Assembly: GCA_046756945.1 (NCBI GenBank)
Contig: JBHHXI010000017.1
Coordinates: 1 to 29,933 of the forward strand
Direction: 5' to 3'
DNA from: JACZQZ01 sp046756945
Lineage (GTDB): Bacteria; Pseudomonadota; Alphaproteobacteria; Rhodospirillales; 2-02-FULL-58-16
DNA length: 29,933 nt
Shown: positions 6,606 through 15,249 of the stretch, piece by piece
Position numbering within the stretch: the first letter of the stretch is position 1
Layout: each line of letters begins with the position of its first letter
The notes under the pieces: model-generated
Seen by the model: the letters and a program-made list of their open reading frames with translations, nothing else
Told to the model about the DNA's origin: nothing
Database searches by the model: none
Made by a program: the position numbers and the translations under genes

Positions 6606-6660
6606 GGCAATTCCGACCTCAACGCACACCCGATTCCGGCCCACCGGCCGGTGCCCCCAT

Positions 6661-6709
6661 TATGATGGAGGGGACGAGTACCCTCCATCATAAAAGGATG
6701 GAGGGTACT
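6661..6709. promoter_or_regulatory. Three-segment alternative hairpin between ispDF and the CcsA-like gene
   Basis: TATGATGGAGGG (6661-6672) pairs perfectly with CCCTCCATCATA (6681-6692). The overlapping AGTACCCTCCATC (6678-6690) pairs perfectly with GATGGAGGGTACT (6697-6709). The middle segment can join only one partner at a time, so two hairpins are mutually exclusive. The element lies 56-104 bases upstream of ispDF (minus strand) and 117-165 upstream of the CcsA-like start (plus strand). No U-run follows either hairpin, so a classical attenuator is not shown. Confidence 0.45.
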
Positions 6710-6825
6710 GGATTGACCAAGGGGTCTTGCCAAGAGGAACATCAGGCGCGATTGTGCGCTTCCGGGCCGCCAGCGGCGATGACGGCCGGTGGAACCCGAA
6801 GGCAAATGCGGCTGCGCTCTCGCCG

Positions 6826-7626
6826 ATGACCGAAGACATGATGTTCAGCCTCTCGGCCGTGGCGGCCCTGGTGCCGGCGTCCCTGGTTGCCCTGCGCCGG
6901 GACTCACGGCCGGACGCCGTCTACTGGATGGTTCTGGCGGTGGCCGTGGCCGGGCCCCTGGCGTGGGTGGTGGCGCAGATGTCCGGCGCCTGGCGCACGG
7001 GCCTGTCGACCACGCTCTGGGTCACCGTCGCCGCCAGCATGGCCCTGTTCGCCGTCATCGCGGCGCTACACCGCCAGGCGTGGCGCCTGACGCCGTTGAT
7101 GGCGCCCTACATGCTGGGCATCGGAATCCTGGCGACGATCTGGCAGCAGGCCCCGCAAAAGGCCCTTGGCGCGGCCGCGCCGGCGGGCTGGATCGAGGTC
7201 CACATCGTGGTTTCCGTGGCAACGTATGGGTTGGTCACCATCGCCGCCGTGGCCGCCCTGGCCGCCTTCCTGCAGGAACGGTCGCTGAAGGAAAAACGGC
7301 CGACGGCGCTGACCCGGCTGCTGCCGTCGGTGGCCGACTGTGAATCCCTGATGGTGCGCCTTTTGGTGCTCGGCGCGATCGTCCTCGCCCTCGGCCTGGT
7401 CACGGGCATGGCGACCCAGTACGAGGAAACCGGCGCCGTGCTCGCATTCGATCACAAGACGATCCTCACCGTCACCGCCTTCGTCGTCATCGGCGGGCTG
7501 CTGGTGGCCCATTTCCGAAGCGGCGTGCGCGGGCGCATGGCGGCGCGGTTCGTGCTGCTGGCGTACCTGTTGCTGACCCTTGGCTATCCCGGCGTAAAAT
7601 TCGTCACCGACGTGCTGATGACCTGA
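6826..7626 (+). CDS. Inner-membrane CcsA/YpjD-family protein (cytochrome c assembly-like)
   Basis: The 266-residue protein has about eight hydrophobic segments, covering nearly its whole length. Conserved features of the CcsA/HemX/YpjD family are visible: WIEVHIVVSVATYGLVT, with a histidine in a membrane helix; FDHKTILTVTAFVV, with the second conserved histidine; and a C-terminal LLLTLGYPGVKFVTDVL. CcsA-type proteins handle heme for cytochrome c maturation, whereas the role of the YpjD branch is unproven. The start is uncertain: ATG 6826 and ATG 6838 both lack a good ribosome site, and the frame remains open to 6727. The gene stands between ispDF (divergent) and the MITE upstream of dusB. Confidence 0.85.
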   Translation: MTEDMMFSLSAVAALVPASLVALRRDSRPDAVYWMVLAVAVAGPLAWVVAQMSGAWRTGLSTTLWVTVAASMALFAVIAALHRQAWRLTPLMAPYMLGIGILATIWQQAPQKALGAAAPAGWIEVHIVVSVATYGLVTIAAVAALAAFLQERSLKEKRPTALTRLLPSVADCESLMVRLLVLGAIVLALGLVTGMATQYEETGAVLAFDHKTILTVTAFVVIGGLLVAHFRSGVRGRMAARFVLLAYLLLTLGYPGVKFVTDVLMT

Positions 7627-7654
7627 CCCCGGCCGCCGGGCGGCCCAATTCCCC

Positions 7655-7833
7655 TAGCAGGCTGCTGAAAAAGGGCGTTGCTGGTGCCTTATGCTTCGAG
7701 ACGGCGCTCCGCGCCTCCTCAGCATGAGGGGTAAGTGTTTGATTATATGAGAATCCTCATCCTGAGGAGCCGCCCAAAGGGCGGCGTCTCGAAGGATAGG
7801 ACGGCACATGGGTGGTTTTTCAGCAGCCTGCTA
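7655..7833 (-). mobile_element. MITE-like non-autonomous element, copy 2 (179 bp, intact ends)
   Basis: TAGCAGGCTGCTGAAAAA at the left and TTTTTCAGCAGCCTGCTA at the right are perfect 18-bp terminal inverted repeats. CTAG occurs at both edges (7654-7657 and 7831-7834) and could be a 4-bp target duplication with the element proper starting CAGGCTG. It is the inverted and better preserved counterpart of 2658-2834 and carries the same two internal sub-units (CCTCATCCTGAGGAG / GCGTCTCGAAG). It contains no gene. It sits 90 bases upstream of dusB and borders the operator-like dyads. Confidence 0.88.
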
Positions 7834-7836
7834 GAG

Positions 7837-7896
7837 ATTGCCTTGGGTGGGGCAATTTCAGTGTACCTGAGGCCGATTTGCCTATTAAATAGGCAA
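7837..7896 (+). promoter_or_regulatory. Two TTGCC-N-GGCAA dyads upstream of the dusB-ntr operon
   Basis: TTGCCTATTAAATAGGCAA (7878-7896) is a perfect 19-bp palindrome. ATTGCC (7837-7842) and GGCAAT (7851-7856) form a second dyad with the same half-sites. The centres are about 40 bases apart, close to four helical turns, and the operon's first ATG is 27 bases beyond the second dyad. The AT-rich core TATTAAAT could overlap a -10 element. A dimeric regulator, perhaps one encoded in this operon, is a reasonable guess; the protein is not identified. Confidence 0.55.
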
Positions 7897-7923
7897 CCAA
7901 CAACAACGCGAAACCCGGGAACA

Positions 7924-8913
7924 ATGCCTATCCAGATCGATACCGTCCGCCTGGAGGAGCCGGTTGTGCTGGCGCCCATGTCGGGAGTCAGCGACATGCC
8001 GTTCCGGCGCCTGGTCAAACGGTGGGGAACGGGCCTCGTCATCTCCGAGATGATCGCCAGCCAGGCGATGATCCGGGCCAACCGCAAGACCATGAAGATG
8101 GCCACCAACTGCGCCGAGGAATACCCCATGGCGGTGCAGCTGGCCGGCTGCGAGCCGGCGCTGGTGGCGGAAGCGGCGAAGCTGAATGCGGATCGGGGCG
8201 CCGCCATCATCGACATCAACATGGGCTGTCCGGTGAAAAAGGTGACCAGCGGCCAGCAGGCGGGCTCGGCGTTGATGCGCCAGGAGGACACGGCGGCGCG
8301 CATCCTGGAGGCGGCGGTCGGCGCGGTCACGCTGCCGGTGACCCTGAAGATGCGCACCGGCTGGGACTTGAGCTCGCGCAACGCGCCCAGGCTGGCCCGC
8401 ATCGCCCAGGATTGCGGCGTCAAGATGATTACCGTCCACGGCCGCACCCGGTGTCAGTTCTACAAGGGCCGCTCGGACTGGTCGTTCATCCGCAAGGTGA
8501 AGGAGGCGGTCACCATCCCGGTGATCGGCAACGGCGACGTGACGACCGTCGACGACGCGCGGCGGCTGCTCGCCGACTCCGGGGCCGACGGGGTGATGAT
8601 CGGGCGCGGCGCGTACGGCCGGCCCTGGTTCCTGGACCAGGTGATCCATTTCCTGCGCACCGGCAACCGCCTGCCCGACCCGCCCATCGAGGAGCAGCAG
8701 GCGACCGTGCTCGGGCATTTCGACGACATGCTCGTTCACTACGGGGCGGAGCGGGGCGTGCGCATCGCACGCAAGCACATCGGCTGGTACAGCAAGGGCC
8801 TGCCCGGCTCGGCCGAGTTCCGCGCCCAGGTCATGGGCACCGCCGATGCCGAGCGGGTGCGCGCCCTGGTGCGGCGATTCTACGCAGGGATCATGGAGGC
8901 GATGGCGGCGTAA
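7924..8913 (+). CDS. dusB: tRNA-dihydrouridine synthase DusB (NifR3)
   Basis: The 329-residue FMN enzyme reduces specific uridines to dihydrouridine in tRNA. Visible motifs are LAPMSGVSDMPFRRLVKRWG at the N-terminus, the catalytic Cys102 in INMGCPVKKV, LKMRTGW, TVHGRTRCQFYKG, VIGNGDV and the phosphate-binding MIGRGAYGRPW. ATG 7924 fits the family N-terminus; an upstream in-frame extension to 7735 runs through the MITE and is rejected. The ribosome site is weak (CCCGGGAAC). It is the first gene of the classical alphaproteobacterial dusB-ntrBC-ntrYX operon, and its stop overlaps the start of ntrB (TAATG). Confidence 0.96.
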   Translation: MPIQIDTVRLEEPVVLAPMSGVSDMPFRRLVKRWGTGLVISEMIASQAMIRANRKTMKMATNCAEEYPMAVQLAGCEPALVAEAAKLNADRGAAIIDINMGCPVKKVTSGQQAGSALMRQEDTAARILEAAVGAVTLPVTLKMRTGWDLSSRNAPRLARIAQDCGVKMITVHGRTRCQFYKGRSDWSFIRKVKEAVTIPVIGNGDVTTVDDARRLLADSGADGVMIGRGAYGRPWFLDQVIHFLRTGNRLPDPPIEEQQATVLGHFDDMLVHYGAERGVRIARKHIGWYSKGLPGSAEFRAQVMGTADAERVRALVRRFYAGIMEAMAA

Positions 8914-10031
8914 TGGAGAAGCCCGTGGTCGCCCTCGAGCAACCGCCGCGGTCCGCGGAAGTGGACACGGATTCGGTGCTCAACGCCCTCGCCACGGCCG
9001 TTGTCGTGGTCGACCCGGACGGCGCCATCGTCCACCTCAACAGCGCCGCCGAACAGTTCTTCCGCGGCAGCGCCCAGCACCTGAGGGGACAGCGCCTGGG
9101 CAATCTGCTGCCCAAGGACAGTCCGCTGTTCGCCCTCGTCGACCAGGTGCGCGGCGACGGCAACGCCGTCTCCGAGTACGGCGTGCCCCTGGATTCGCCG
9201 CGCATCGGCCGGCATTTCGTCAACATCCAGGCGACGCCGGTGGCCGAGCGGGCGGAATGGGTGGTGGTCGCCCTGCAGGAACGCTCCATCGCCGACAAGA
9301 TCGAGCGCCAGCTCACCCATCGCGGTGCCGCCCGCTCGGTCACCGCCATGGCCGCCATGCTGGCCCATGAGGTCAAGAACCCCTTGTCGGGGATTCGCGG
9401 CGCCGCCCAACTGCTGGAGGAGACCGCCCAGGCCCAGGACAGGACGCTGACCCGCCTCATCCGCGACGAGGCGGACCGCATCTGCGGCCTGGTCGACCGC
9501 ATGGACGTGTTCTCCGACAGCGGCCCGCTGCAACGCGAAGCGGTCAACATCCACCAGATACTCGACCGCGCCCGCCGCCTGGCCCAGAACGGGTTCGGCC
9601 GCCACGTGCAATTCGTCGAGGACTACGACCCCTCCCTGCCGCCGGTATTCGGCAACCAGGACCAGTTGGTGCAGGTGTTCCTCAACCTGGTCAAGAACGC
9701 GGCCGAAGCGGCGCCGGAAAAGGACGGGGAGATCGTCCTCGGCACCGCCTATAAGCACGGGCTGCGTTTCGTCGTGGCCGGCAGCGCCAGCCGTGTTCAC
9801 CTGCCCCTCCAGGTCAGCGTTCAGGACAACGGCGATGGCGTTCCAGAAGACATCCAGGGGCACCTCTTCGACCCCTTCGTCACCTCCAAGTCCAAGGGCA
9901 GCGGCCTGGGGCTGGCCCTGGTCGCCAAGATCATCGGCGATCACGGCGGGGTCATCGAGTTCACCAGCCAGCCACGGCGCACGGTGTTCCGGGTCATGCT
10001 GCCCATGGTCGCGCAAACGGAGGCCGGGTGA
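8913..10031 (+). CDS. ntrB: Nitrogen regulation sensor kinase NtrB
   Basis: The protein has 372 residues and no membrane segments. A PAS domain covers about residues 18-130 (AVVVVDPDGAIVHLNSAAEQFF). The histidine kinase dimerisation helix has phosphorylatable His152 in MLAHEVKNPLSGIRGAAQLLEE. The ATPase domain has NLVKNAAEAA (N box), VQDNGDGVPEDI (G1) and KGSGLGLALVAKII (G2). NtrB phosphorylates NtrC under nitrogen limitation and is switched to phosphatase by PII proteins. ATG 8913 overlaps the dusB stop by one base and the gene's TGA overlaps the ATG of ntrC, so the genes are translationally coupled. Confidence 0.97.
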   Translation: MEKPVVALEQPPRSAEVDTDSVLNALATAVVVVDPDGAIVHLNSAAEQFFRGSAQHLRGQRLGNLLPKDSPLFALVDQVRGDGNAVSEYGVPLDSPRIGRHFVNIQATPVAERAEWVVVALQERSIADKIERQLTHRGAARSVTAMAAMLAHEVKNPLSGIRGAAQLLEETAQAQDRTLTRLIRDEADRICGLVDRMDVFSDSGPLQREAVNIHQILDRARRLAQNGFGRHVQFVEDYDPSLPPVFGNQDQLVQVFLNLVKNAAEAAPEKDGEIVLGTAYKHGLRFVVAGSASRVHLPLQVSVQDNGDGVPEDIQGHLFDPFVTSKSKGSGLGLALVAKIIGDHGGVIEFTSQPRRTVFRVMLPMVAQTEAG

Positions 10032-11476
10032 TGGCGGCGCCGACCATTCTCATCGCCGACGACGACGACGCCATCCGCACCGTGCTCAACCGGGCCCTGG
10101 GCCGCGCCGGCTTCGACGTGCGCACGACCGGGAACGCGGCCACCCTGTGGCGGTGGGTCAGCGACGGGGAAGGGGATCTGGTCATCACCGACGTGGTGAT
10201 GCCCGACGAAAACGGACTCGATCTGATACCGCGCATCCGCAAGATCCGCCCGACCCTGCGCGTCGTCGTCATGAGCGCCCAGAATACCCTGCTGACGGCG
10301 GTCAAGGCGACCGAGCGCGGCGCCTTCGAATACCTGCCCAAGCCCTTCGACCTCAACGAACTGGTCCGCGTGGTGCGGCGCGCCCTCGAAGATCCGAAGA
10401 TGGCCAGCGGAGAGAGGCCCGGGGACACGGGGCAGGAGGCGCCCGAGGAGCAGCTGCCGCTGATCGGGCGCTCGCCGGCCATGCAGGACATCTACCGCAT
10501 CCTCGCCCGGGTCATGCCGACGGATCTGACGGTCATGATCAGCGGCGAATCGGGCACCGGCAAGGAACTGGCGGCCCGCGCCCTCCATGACTACGGCAAG
10601 CGGCGCGGCGGCCCCTTCGTCGCCATCAACATGGCGGCCATCCCCCGGGAGCTCATCGAGAGCGAACTGTTCGGCCACGAAAAGGGCGCCTTTACCGGCG
10701 CCGTCACGCGCAGCGTCGGACGTTTCGAACAGGCCCAGGGGGGCACCCTGTTCCTCGACGAGATCGGGGACATGCCGCCGGAAACCCAGACCCGGCTGCT
10801 GCGCGTTCTCCAGGAAGGCGAGTACACGACCGTCGGCGGCCGTACCCCCATGCGGGCCGACGTGCGGATCATCGCCGCCACCCACCACGACCTCAGGCAG
10901 TTGATCCGCCAAGGCCTGTTCCGCGAGGACCTGTATTACCGGCTCGACGTCGTCCCCATCCGGCTGCCGCCGCTGCGCGAGCACACCGAGGACATTCCCG
11001 AGCTGGTCCGTCATTTCCTGAGCCGGGCGGCGGCCCAGAACCTGCCCTGGAAAATCATCGACAACGCCGCCATGAAGCGGCTGAAGAGCTACCGCTGGCC
11101 GGGCAACGTGCGGGAGCTGGAAAACCTTGTGCGGCGCCTGGCCGCCCTCTATTCCGAGGAAGTCATCGGCGTCGACGTGATCGAAGCGGAACTGGCCGAC
11201 ATCCCCGCCGCGACCGCCGAGCCCGAGGGCGAAGGCCTCGCCCGGTCCATGGAACACCACCTGCGGACCTATTTCTCCGCCCACGGCAACGACCTTCCCT
11301 CGGCCGGACTCTACGAGCGGGTCCTGAAGGAGGTCGAACGTCCGTTGCTGACCCTGACCCTGCAGGCGACGCGCGGCAACCAGATCAAGGCGGCCGACGT
11401 GTTGGGCCTTAACCGGAACACCCTGCGCAAGAAAATCCGCGAATTGAACATTCCCGTGGTGCGGGGGGGGAAATGA
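10031..11476 (+). CDS. ntrC: Nitrogen regulation response regulator NtrC (sigma54 activator)
   Basis: The protein has 481 residues. The receiver domain (1-120) has phosphoacceptor Asp54 in LVITDVVMPDENG. The AAA+ domain has Walker A GESGTGKE at 172-179, the sigma54-contact motif GAFTGA at 219-224, and Walker B LFLDEI with Asp243-Glu244. The C-terminal Fis-type helix-turn-helix is TRGNQIKAADVLGLNRNTLRKKI. All activator motifs are intact, so it should open sigma54 promoters of nitrogen genes when phosphorylated by NtrB. The ATG overlaps the ntrB TGA; a GTG one codon earlier is possible. The perfect sigma54 promoter at 3602-3617 is a conceivable target. Confidence 0.97.
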   Translation: MAAPTILIADDDDAIRTVLNRALGRAGFDVRTTGNAATLWRWVSDGEGDLVITDVVMPDENGLDLIPRIRKIRPTLRVVVMSAQNTLLTAVKATERGAFEYLPKPFDLNELVRVVRRALEDPKMASGERPGDTGQEAPEEQLPLIGRSPAMQDIYRILARVMPTDLTVMISGESGTGKELAARALHDYGKRRGGPFVAINMAAIPRELIESELFGHEKGAFTGAVTRSVGRFEQAQGGTLFLDEIGDMPPETQTRLLRVLQEGEYTTVGGRTPMRADVRIIAATHHDLRQLIRQGLFREDLYYRLDVVPIRLPPLREHTEDIPELVRHFLSRAAAQNLPWKIIDNAAMKRLKSYRWPGNVRELENLVRRLAALYSEEVIGVDVIEAELADIPAATAEPEGEGLARSMEHHLRTYFSAHGNDLPSAGLYERVLKEVERPLLTLTLQATRGNQIKAADVLGLNRNTLRKKIRELNIPVVRGGK

Positions 11477-13791
11477 CGGCCCTGGCGCCAATGTCCAGCT
11501 CGCCCATTGCGCGGGTCCGCCAGTGGTCGGCGCGCGCCGGCCTGGGCCGCAAGCTGGCCTTTTGCCTGGCAGCGGCGGCGGTGGCGTCGGGGGTGGCGAC
11601 GGTGGCCGCGATGACCGACGTGTGGTCGTCCGGCCCCCCCGATCCCCACACCGTTCTCATTTTTCTTACCCTGGACGTTCTCCTGCTGCTCATGCTGGGG
11701 GTGGTGGTGGCATGGCGGCTCGCCGCCGTGTGGGCGGAGCGGCGCCGGGGGCAGGCGGGATCGGGCCTGCACGTCCGGCTGGTGATTCTTTTCAGTCTGG
11801 CGACGGTGACCCCGGCAATCCTGATCGCCGTGTTCTCGGGGGTGTTCCTCAAACTGGGCATCGAATCCTGGTTCGACCAACGGGTGCGCACGGCGCTCGA
11901 CCAGTCCCAGAAGGTGGCCAGCGCCTACCTTCATGAACACCGCCAGAGTATTCGCGCCGACGCCTTCGCCATGGCCAACGACCTGAACCGCGACGCGATG
12001 ACGCTGATGCGTGACGCGCGACAGTTCAACGAGGTTCTCTCGGCGCAGGCGGCGCTGCGCTCTTTGTCCGAAGCCCTGGTGGTGGACAGCGGCGGCCGGG
12101 TTCTTGCCCGGTCCGAGCTCAGCCTTTCCCTGGAATTCGAACTGGCCCCTCCGGAGGCCATGAAATTGGCCGACCAGGGCGAAATCGTCGTCCTTACCAC
12201 GGGCCAGGAGGACCGCGTGCGCGCGGTGATCCGGCTCGACCGGTTCGTCGACGCCTACCTGCTCGTCGGGCGGTTCGTCGACGCCCGCGTCCTCAACTAC
12301 GTCAAAAGCGTCGAAAAGGCGACGAGCCAATACCAACGCCTGGAAAAGCGCCTCGATGACATTCAGATTCTGTTCGTGATCATCTTCGTGATGGTGGTGG
12401 TGCTGCTGTTGCTGGCCGCCGTCTGGATCGGCATGGCGCAGGCGACCCAGCTCGCGCGGCCCATCAGCAACTTGATCTCGGCCGCCGAACGGGTGCGCAA
12501 AGGGAACCTGGGCGTGCGCGTCACGGCCTCCAAACGGGGCGACGAACTGGGCACCTTGAGCCGTGCCTTCAATCGCATGACCGGCCAGCTGGAAAGCCAG
12601 CAGACGGGTTTGATGGAGGCCAACCGTCAACTGGACGAACGGCGCCGGTTCATGGAAACCGTGCTCGCCGGTGTGTCCGCCGGCGTTATCGGCCTCGACA
12701 TCGACGGGCGCATCAATCTGACCAACCGTTCGGCCTCGGAGCTCCTGGGCATCGACCTGGAGAAGTCCGTGGGCAAGAACCTGGGCGAGGCGGTCCCCGA
12801 GATGGCGGACCTTCTCACGGGGGTCACGGAGCGCCCGGACCGCATGCAACAGACGGAGATCAAGCTCGTCCGCGAGGGACGGTTCCACACCCTTCTCGCG
12901 CGCATGGCGGCCGAAGGCCTGGGCGGCGATATCATCGGCTACGTGGTCACCTTCGACGATGTCACGGAGTTGATGTCGGCCCAGCGAACGGCGGCCTGGG
13001 CCGACGTCGCCCGCCGCATCGCCCATGAGATCAAGAACCCCCTGACCCCGATCCAGCTTTCGGCGGAGCGCCTGAAACGCAAGTACCTGAAAGAGATCAA
13101 GAGCGACCCGGAGACCTTCTCGGTGTGCACGGACACCATCGTGCGCCAGGTCGAGGACATGGGCCGCATGGTCGACGAGTTTTCGTCCTTCGCCCGTATG
13201 CCGCAACCGACGATGAAACCGGAAAATCTTTCGGAAATCTGCCAACAGGCTGTTTTCCTGGAGCGCAACCGGCATCCCGAAATCGAATTCACGGTCGAGG
13301 TTCCGGGCGAGAGCGTGCATCTCAGGTGCGACAGCCGGCAGGTGGCGCAGGCGCTGACCAACCTGATGAAAAACGCCGCCGAATCGATCACCGACCGCCA
13401 GGCGGCCGACGGGGAAACCCTGCCCGGGGGCCACATCCGGTTCATGTTGCAGAAGGAGACCGCGGACGACGGCACGCGTGTCACCATCGTCATCGAGGAC
13501 AACGGCGCGGGCCTGCCCGCCGAGCACCGCGACCGGCTTACCGAGCCCTATGTCACGGCGCGCACCAAGGGCACGGGCCTGGGCTTGGCGATCGTCAAGA
13601 AAATCATGGAAGATCACAACGGTGATCTGGTACTTGAGGATGGGGAAGGGGGCGGCGCCCGGATCTCCCTGATCTTCCACCCGGTGGGCGCCACGGCGGG
13701 CGCCGAAGGCGCCGGGGAAGATGAATCCCCTGCCGCAAAAGACGCCGATCCCATGAAGGTCGCGACGGACATCCTTGCCCATGGCTCATGA
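11473..13791 (+). CDS. ntrY: Membrane sensor kinase NtrY
   Basis: The protein has 772 residues. Transmembrane segments lie near 27-47, 61-82, 103-126 and 299-322, leaving an extracytoplasmic region of about 170 residues between the third and fourth. A HAMP domain (about 325-377), a PAS domain (about 390-495), a HisKA domain with His518 in RRIAHEIKNPLTPIQLSAERL, and an ATPase domain (NLMKNAAESI, VIEDNGAGLP, KGTGLGLAIVKKI) follow. NtrY-NtrX systems respond to nitrogen and redox conditions in alphaproteobacteria. ATG 11473 overlaps the ntrC stop (ATGA) and the gene ends 11 bases inside ntrX. Confidence 0.96.
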   Translation: MTALAPMSSSPIARVRQWSARAGLGRKLAFCLAAAAVASGVATVAAMTDVWSSGPPDPHTVLIFLTLDVLLLLMLGVVVAWRLAAVWAERRRGQAGSGLHVRLVILFSLATVTPAILIAVFSGVFLKLGIESWFDQRVRTALDQSQKVASAYLHEHRQSIRADAFAMANDLNRDAMTLMRDARQFNEVLSAQAALRSLSEALVVDSGGRVLARSELSLSLEFELAPPEAMKLADQGEIVVLTTGQEDRVRAVIRLDRFVDAYLLVGRFVDARVLNYVKSVEKATSQYQRLEKRLDDIQILFVIIFVMVVVLLLLAAVWIGMAQATQLARPISNLISAAERVRKGNLGVRVTASKRGDELGTLSRAFNRMTGQLESQQTGLMEANRQLDERRRFMETVLAGVSAGVIGLDIDGRINLTNRSASELLGIDLEKSVGKNLGEAVPEMADLLTGVTERPDRMQQTEIKLVREGRFHTLLARMAAEGLGGDIIGYVVTFDDVTELMSAQRTAAWADVARRIAHEIKNPLTPIQLSAERLKRKYLKEIKSDPETFSVCTDTIVRQVEDMGRMVDEFSSFARMPQPTMKPENLSEICQQAVFLERNRHPEIEFTVEVPGESVHLRCDSRQVAQALTNLMKNAAESITDRQAADGETLPGGHIRFMLQKETADDGTRVTIVIEDNGAGLPAEHRDRLTEPYVTARTKGTGLGLAIVKKIMEDHNGDLVLEDGEGGGARISLIFHPVGATAGAEGAGEDESPAAKDADPMKVATDILAHGS

Positions 13792-15187
13792 AATCCTCAT
13801 CGTCGACGACGAAGCCGATATCCGGGTGCTGACGTCGGGTATCCTCGAAGACGAGGGCTACGAAGCCCACGAGGCGGCGGACAGCACCGCCGCCCTCGCC
13901 GGCATCCAGGCCCGCCGCCCGAGCCTGGTTCTCCTGGATATCTGGTTGCAGGGCAGCGAACTGGACGGCCTGGGTATCCTGGAAGCCATCAAGAAAGACC
14001 ACCCCGGCATCCCGGTGGTGATGATGAGCGGCCACGGCACCGTGGAAACCGCGGTCGCGGCGATCAAGCTCGGCGCCTATGACTTCATCGAAAAACCGTT
14101 CAAGGCGGACCGCCTGATGCTGGTCGTTCAGCGCGCCATCGAGGCGGCACGCCTGCGCCGCGAGATCGAGGAGTTGAGGCTGCGTGCCGGCCCGGAGACC
14201 GAACTGATCGGCCGTTCCCCGGCGACCAACCATGTGCGCCAGCTCATCGAACGGGTGGCGCCCACCAACAGCCGCGTTCTCATTACCGGGCTCGCGGGAT
14301 CGGGGAAGGAGATGGTCGCGCGCATGGTGCACGCGCGCTCGCGCCGCGCCGAAGGCCCGTTCGTTGTGCTCAACTGCGCCACCATGCAGCCCGAGCGGAT
14401 GGAAGTGGAGCTGTTCGGCACCGAGAGCCCGGTCGATGGCGGCGACGGTCCGCGCAAGGTGGGGACGTTCGAACGGGCTCACAACGGAACCCTTTTCCTC
14501 GACCAGGTTTCGGACATGCCCATGCAGACCCAGGGCAAGATCGTCCGTGTCCTTCAGGAACAGATCTTCGAGCGGGTCGGGGGCGGCGCCCGGGTCGAGG
14601 TGAACGTGCGCGTCGTCGCTGCCGCCACCCGCGATCTCGCCCTGGAGGTGAGCGACGGCCGCTTCCGCGAAGACCTGTACTACCGGCTCAACGTGGTGCC
14701 CATTCAGGTGCCGTCGTTGCGTGACCGGCGCGATGACATCCCGCTGCTCGCCCGCTTCTTCATGGAGCGGGCCGCCGAATCGGCGGGGCAGTCCCCGCGC
14801 AGCATCGGCGAGGATGCCATTGCCGCCATGCAGGCATACGACTGGCCCGGCAACGTCAGGGAACTGCGCAATGTCATCGAACGGCTGTTGATCATGGCTC
14901 CGGGCGATCCGGGGGAACCCATCGGCGCCGACATGCTGCCCGCCGGTATCGGAACCGGCCCGCCGGCCACCGGGGACTGGGAGAAAGGCAGCGAGATCAT
15001 GGGCCTGCCCCTGCGCGAGGCCCGGGAGATATTCGAGCGGGAATACTTGCAGGCCCAGGTCATGCGCTTTGGCGGCAATGTCTCGCGCACGGCGGCCTTC
15101 GTCGGGATGGAACGATCGGCGCTCCATCGCAAACTCAAGTTTCTGGGCGTCCAAAGCGACGAAAGATCGCGCCGGTCCGGGGGCTAG
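13781..15187 (+). CDS. ntrX: Response regulator NtrX with a degenerate AAA+ centre
   Basis: The protein has 468 residues. The receiver has Asp53 in LVLLDIWLQGSELDG. The AAA+ domain keeps Walker A (GLAGSGKE, 170-177), but GAFTGA is replaced by GTESPVDGGDGPRKVG and the Walker B motif reads LFLDQVSDMP, with Gln242 where Glu is expected. Loss of GAFTGA is usual for alphaproteobacterial NtrX and means it should not activate sigma54 conventionally. The Glu-to-Gln change is an added sign of weak or absent ATP hydrolysis. The C-terminal Fis-type HTH (FGGNVSRTAAFVGMERSALHRKL) is intact. ATG 13781 lies inside ntrY; a TTG two codons earlier is less likely. Confidence 0.95.
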   Translation: MAHEILIVDDEADIRVLTSGILEDEGYEAHEAADSTAALAGIQARRPSLVLLDIWLQGSELDGLGILEAIKKDHPGIPVVMMSGHGTVETAVAAIKLGAYDFIEKPFKADRLMLVVQRAIEAARLRREIEELRLRAGPETELIGRSPATNHVRQLIERVAPTNSRVLITGLAGSGKEMVARMVHARSRRAEGPFVVLNCATMQPERMEVELFGTESPVDGGDGPRKVGTFERAHNGTLFLDQVSDMPMQTQGKIVRVLQEQIFERVGGGARVEVNVRVVAAATRDLALEVSDGRFREDLYYRLNVVPIQVPSLRDRRDDIPLLARFFMERAAESAGQSPRSIGEDAIAAMQAYDWPGNVRELRNVIERLLIMAPGDPGEPIGADMLPAGIGTGPPATGDWEKGSEIMGLPLREAREIFEREYLQAQVMRFGGNVSRTAAFVGMERSALHRKLKFLGVQSDERSRRSGG

Positions 15188-15201
15188 CGGGATGCTGAAG
15201 A

Positions 15202-15224
15202 CCGCGCCGATCTTCCCGGCGCGG
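15202..15224 (+). other. GC-rich hairpin between ntrX and trkA
   Basis: CCGCGCCG (15202-15209) pairs perfectly with CGGCGCGG (15217-15224) around a 7-base loop. No T-run follows, so it may stabilise or process the operon mRNA rather than terminate it. Confidence 0.35.
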
Positions 15225-15249
15225 GCGTGACGGTAAAGGTTTCAAGACC

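Noticed and set aside
4575..6665. 696-residue plus-strand frame opposite the response regulator and ispDF
   Set aside because: It is the antisense shadow of two clear genes and matches no protein family.
7735..7923. N-terminal extension of dusB
   Set aside because: The extra codons run through the MITE and the operator palindrome; ATG 7924 matches the family start.
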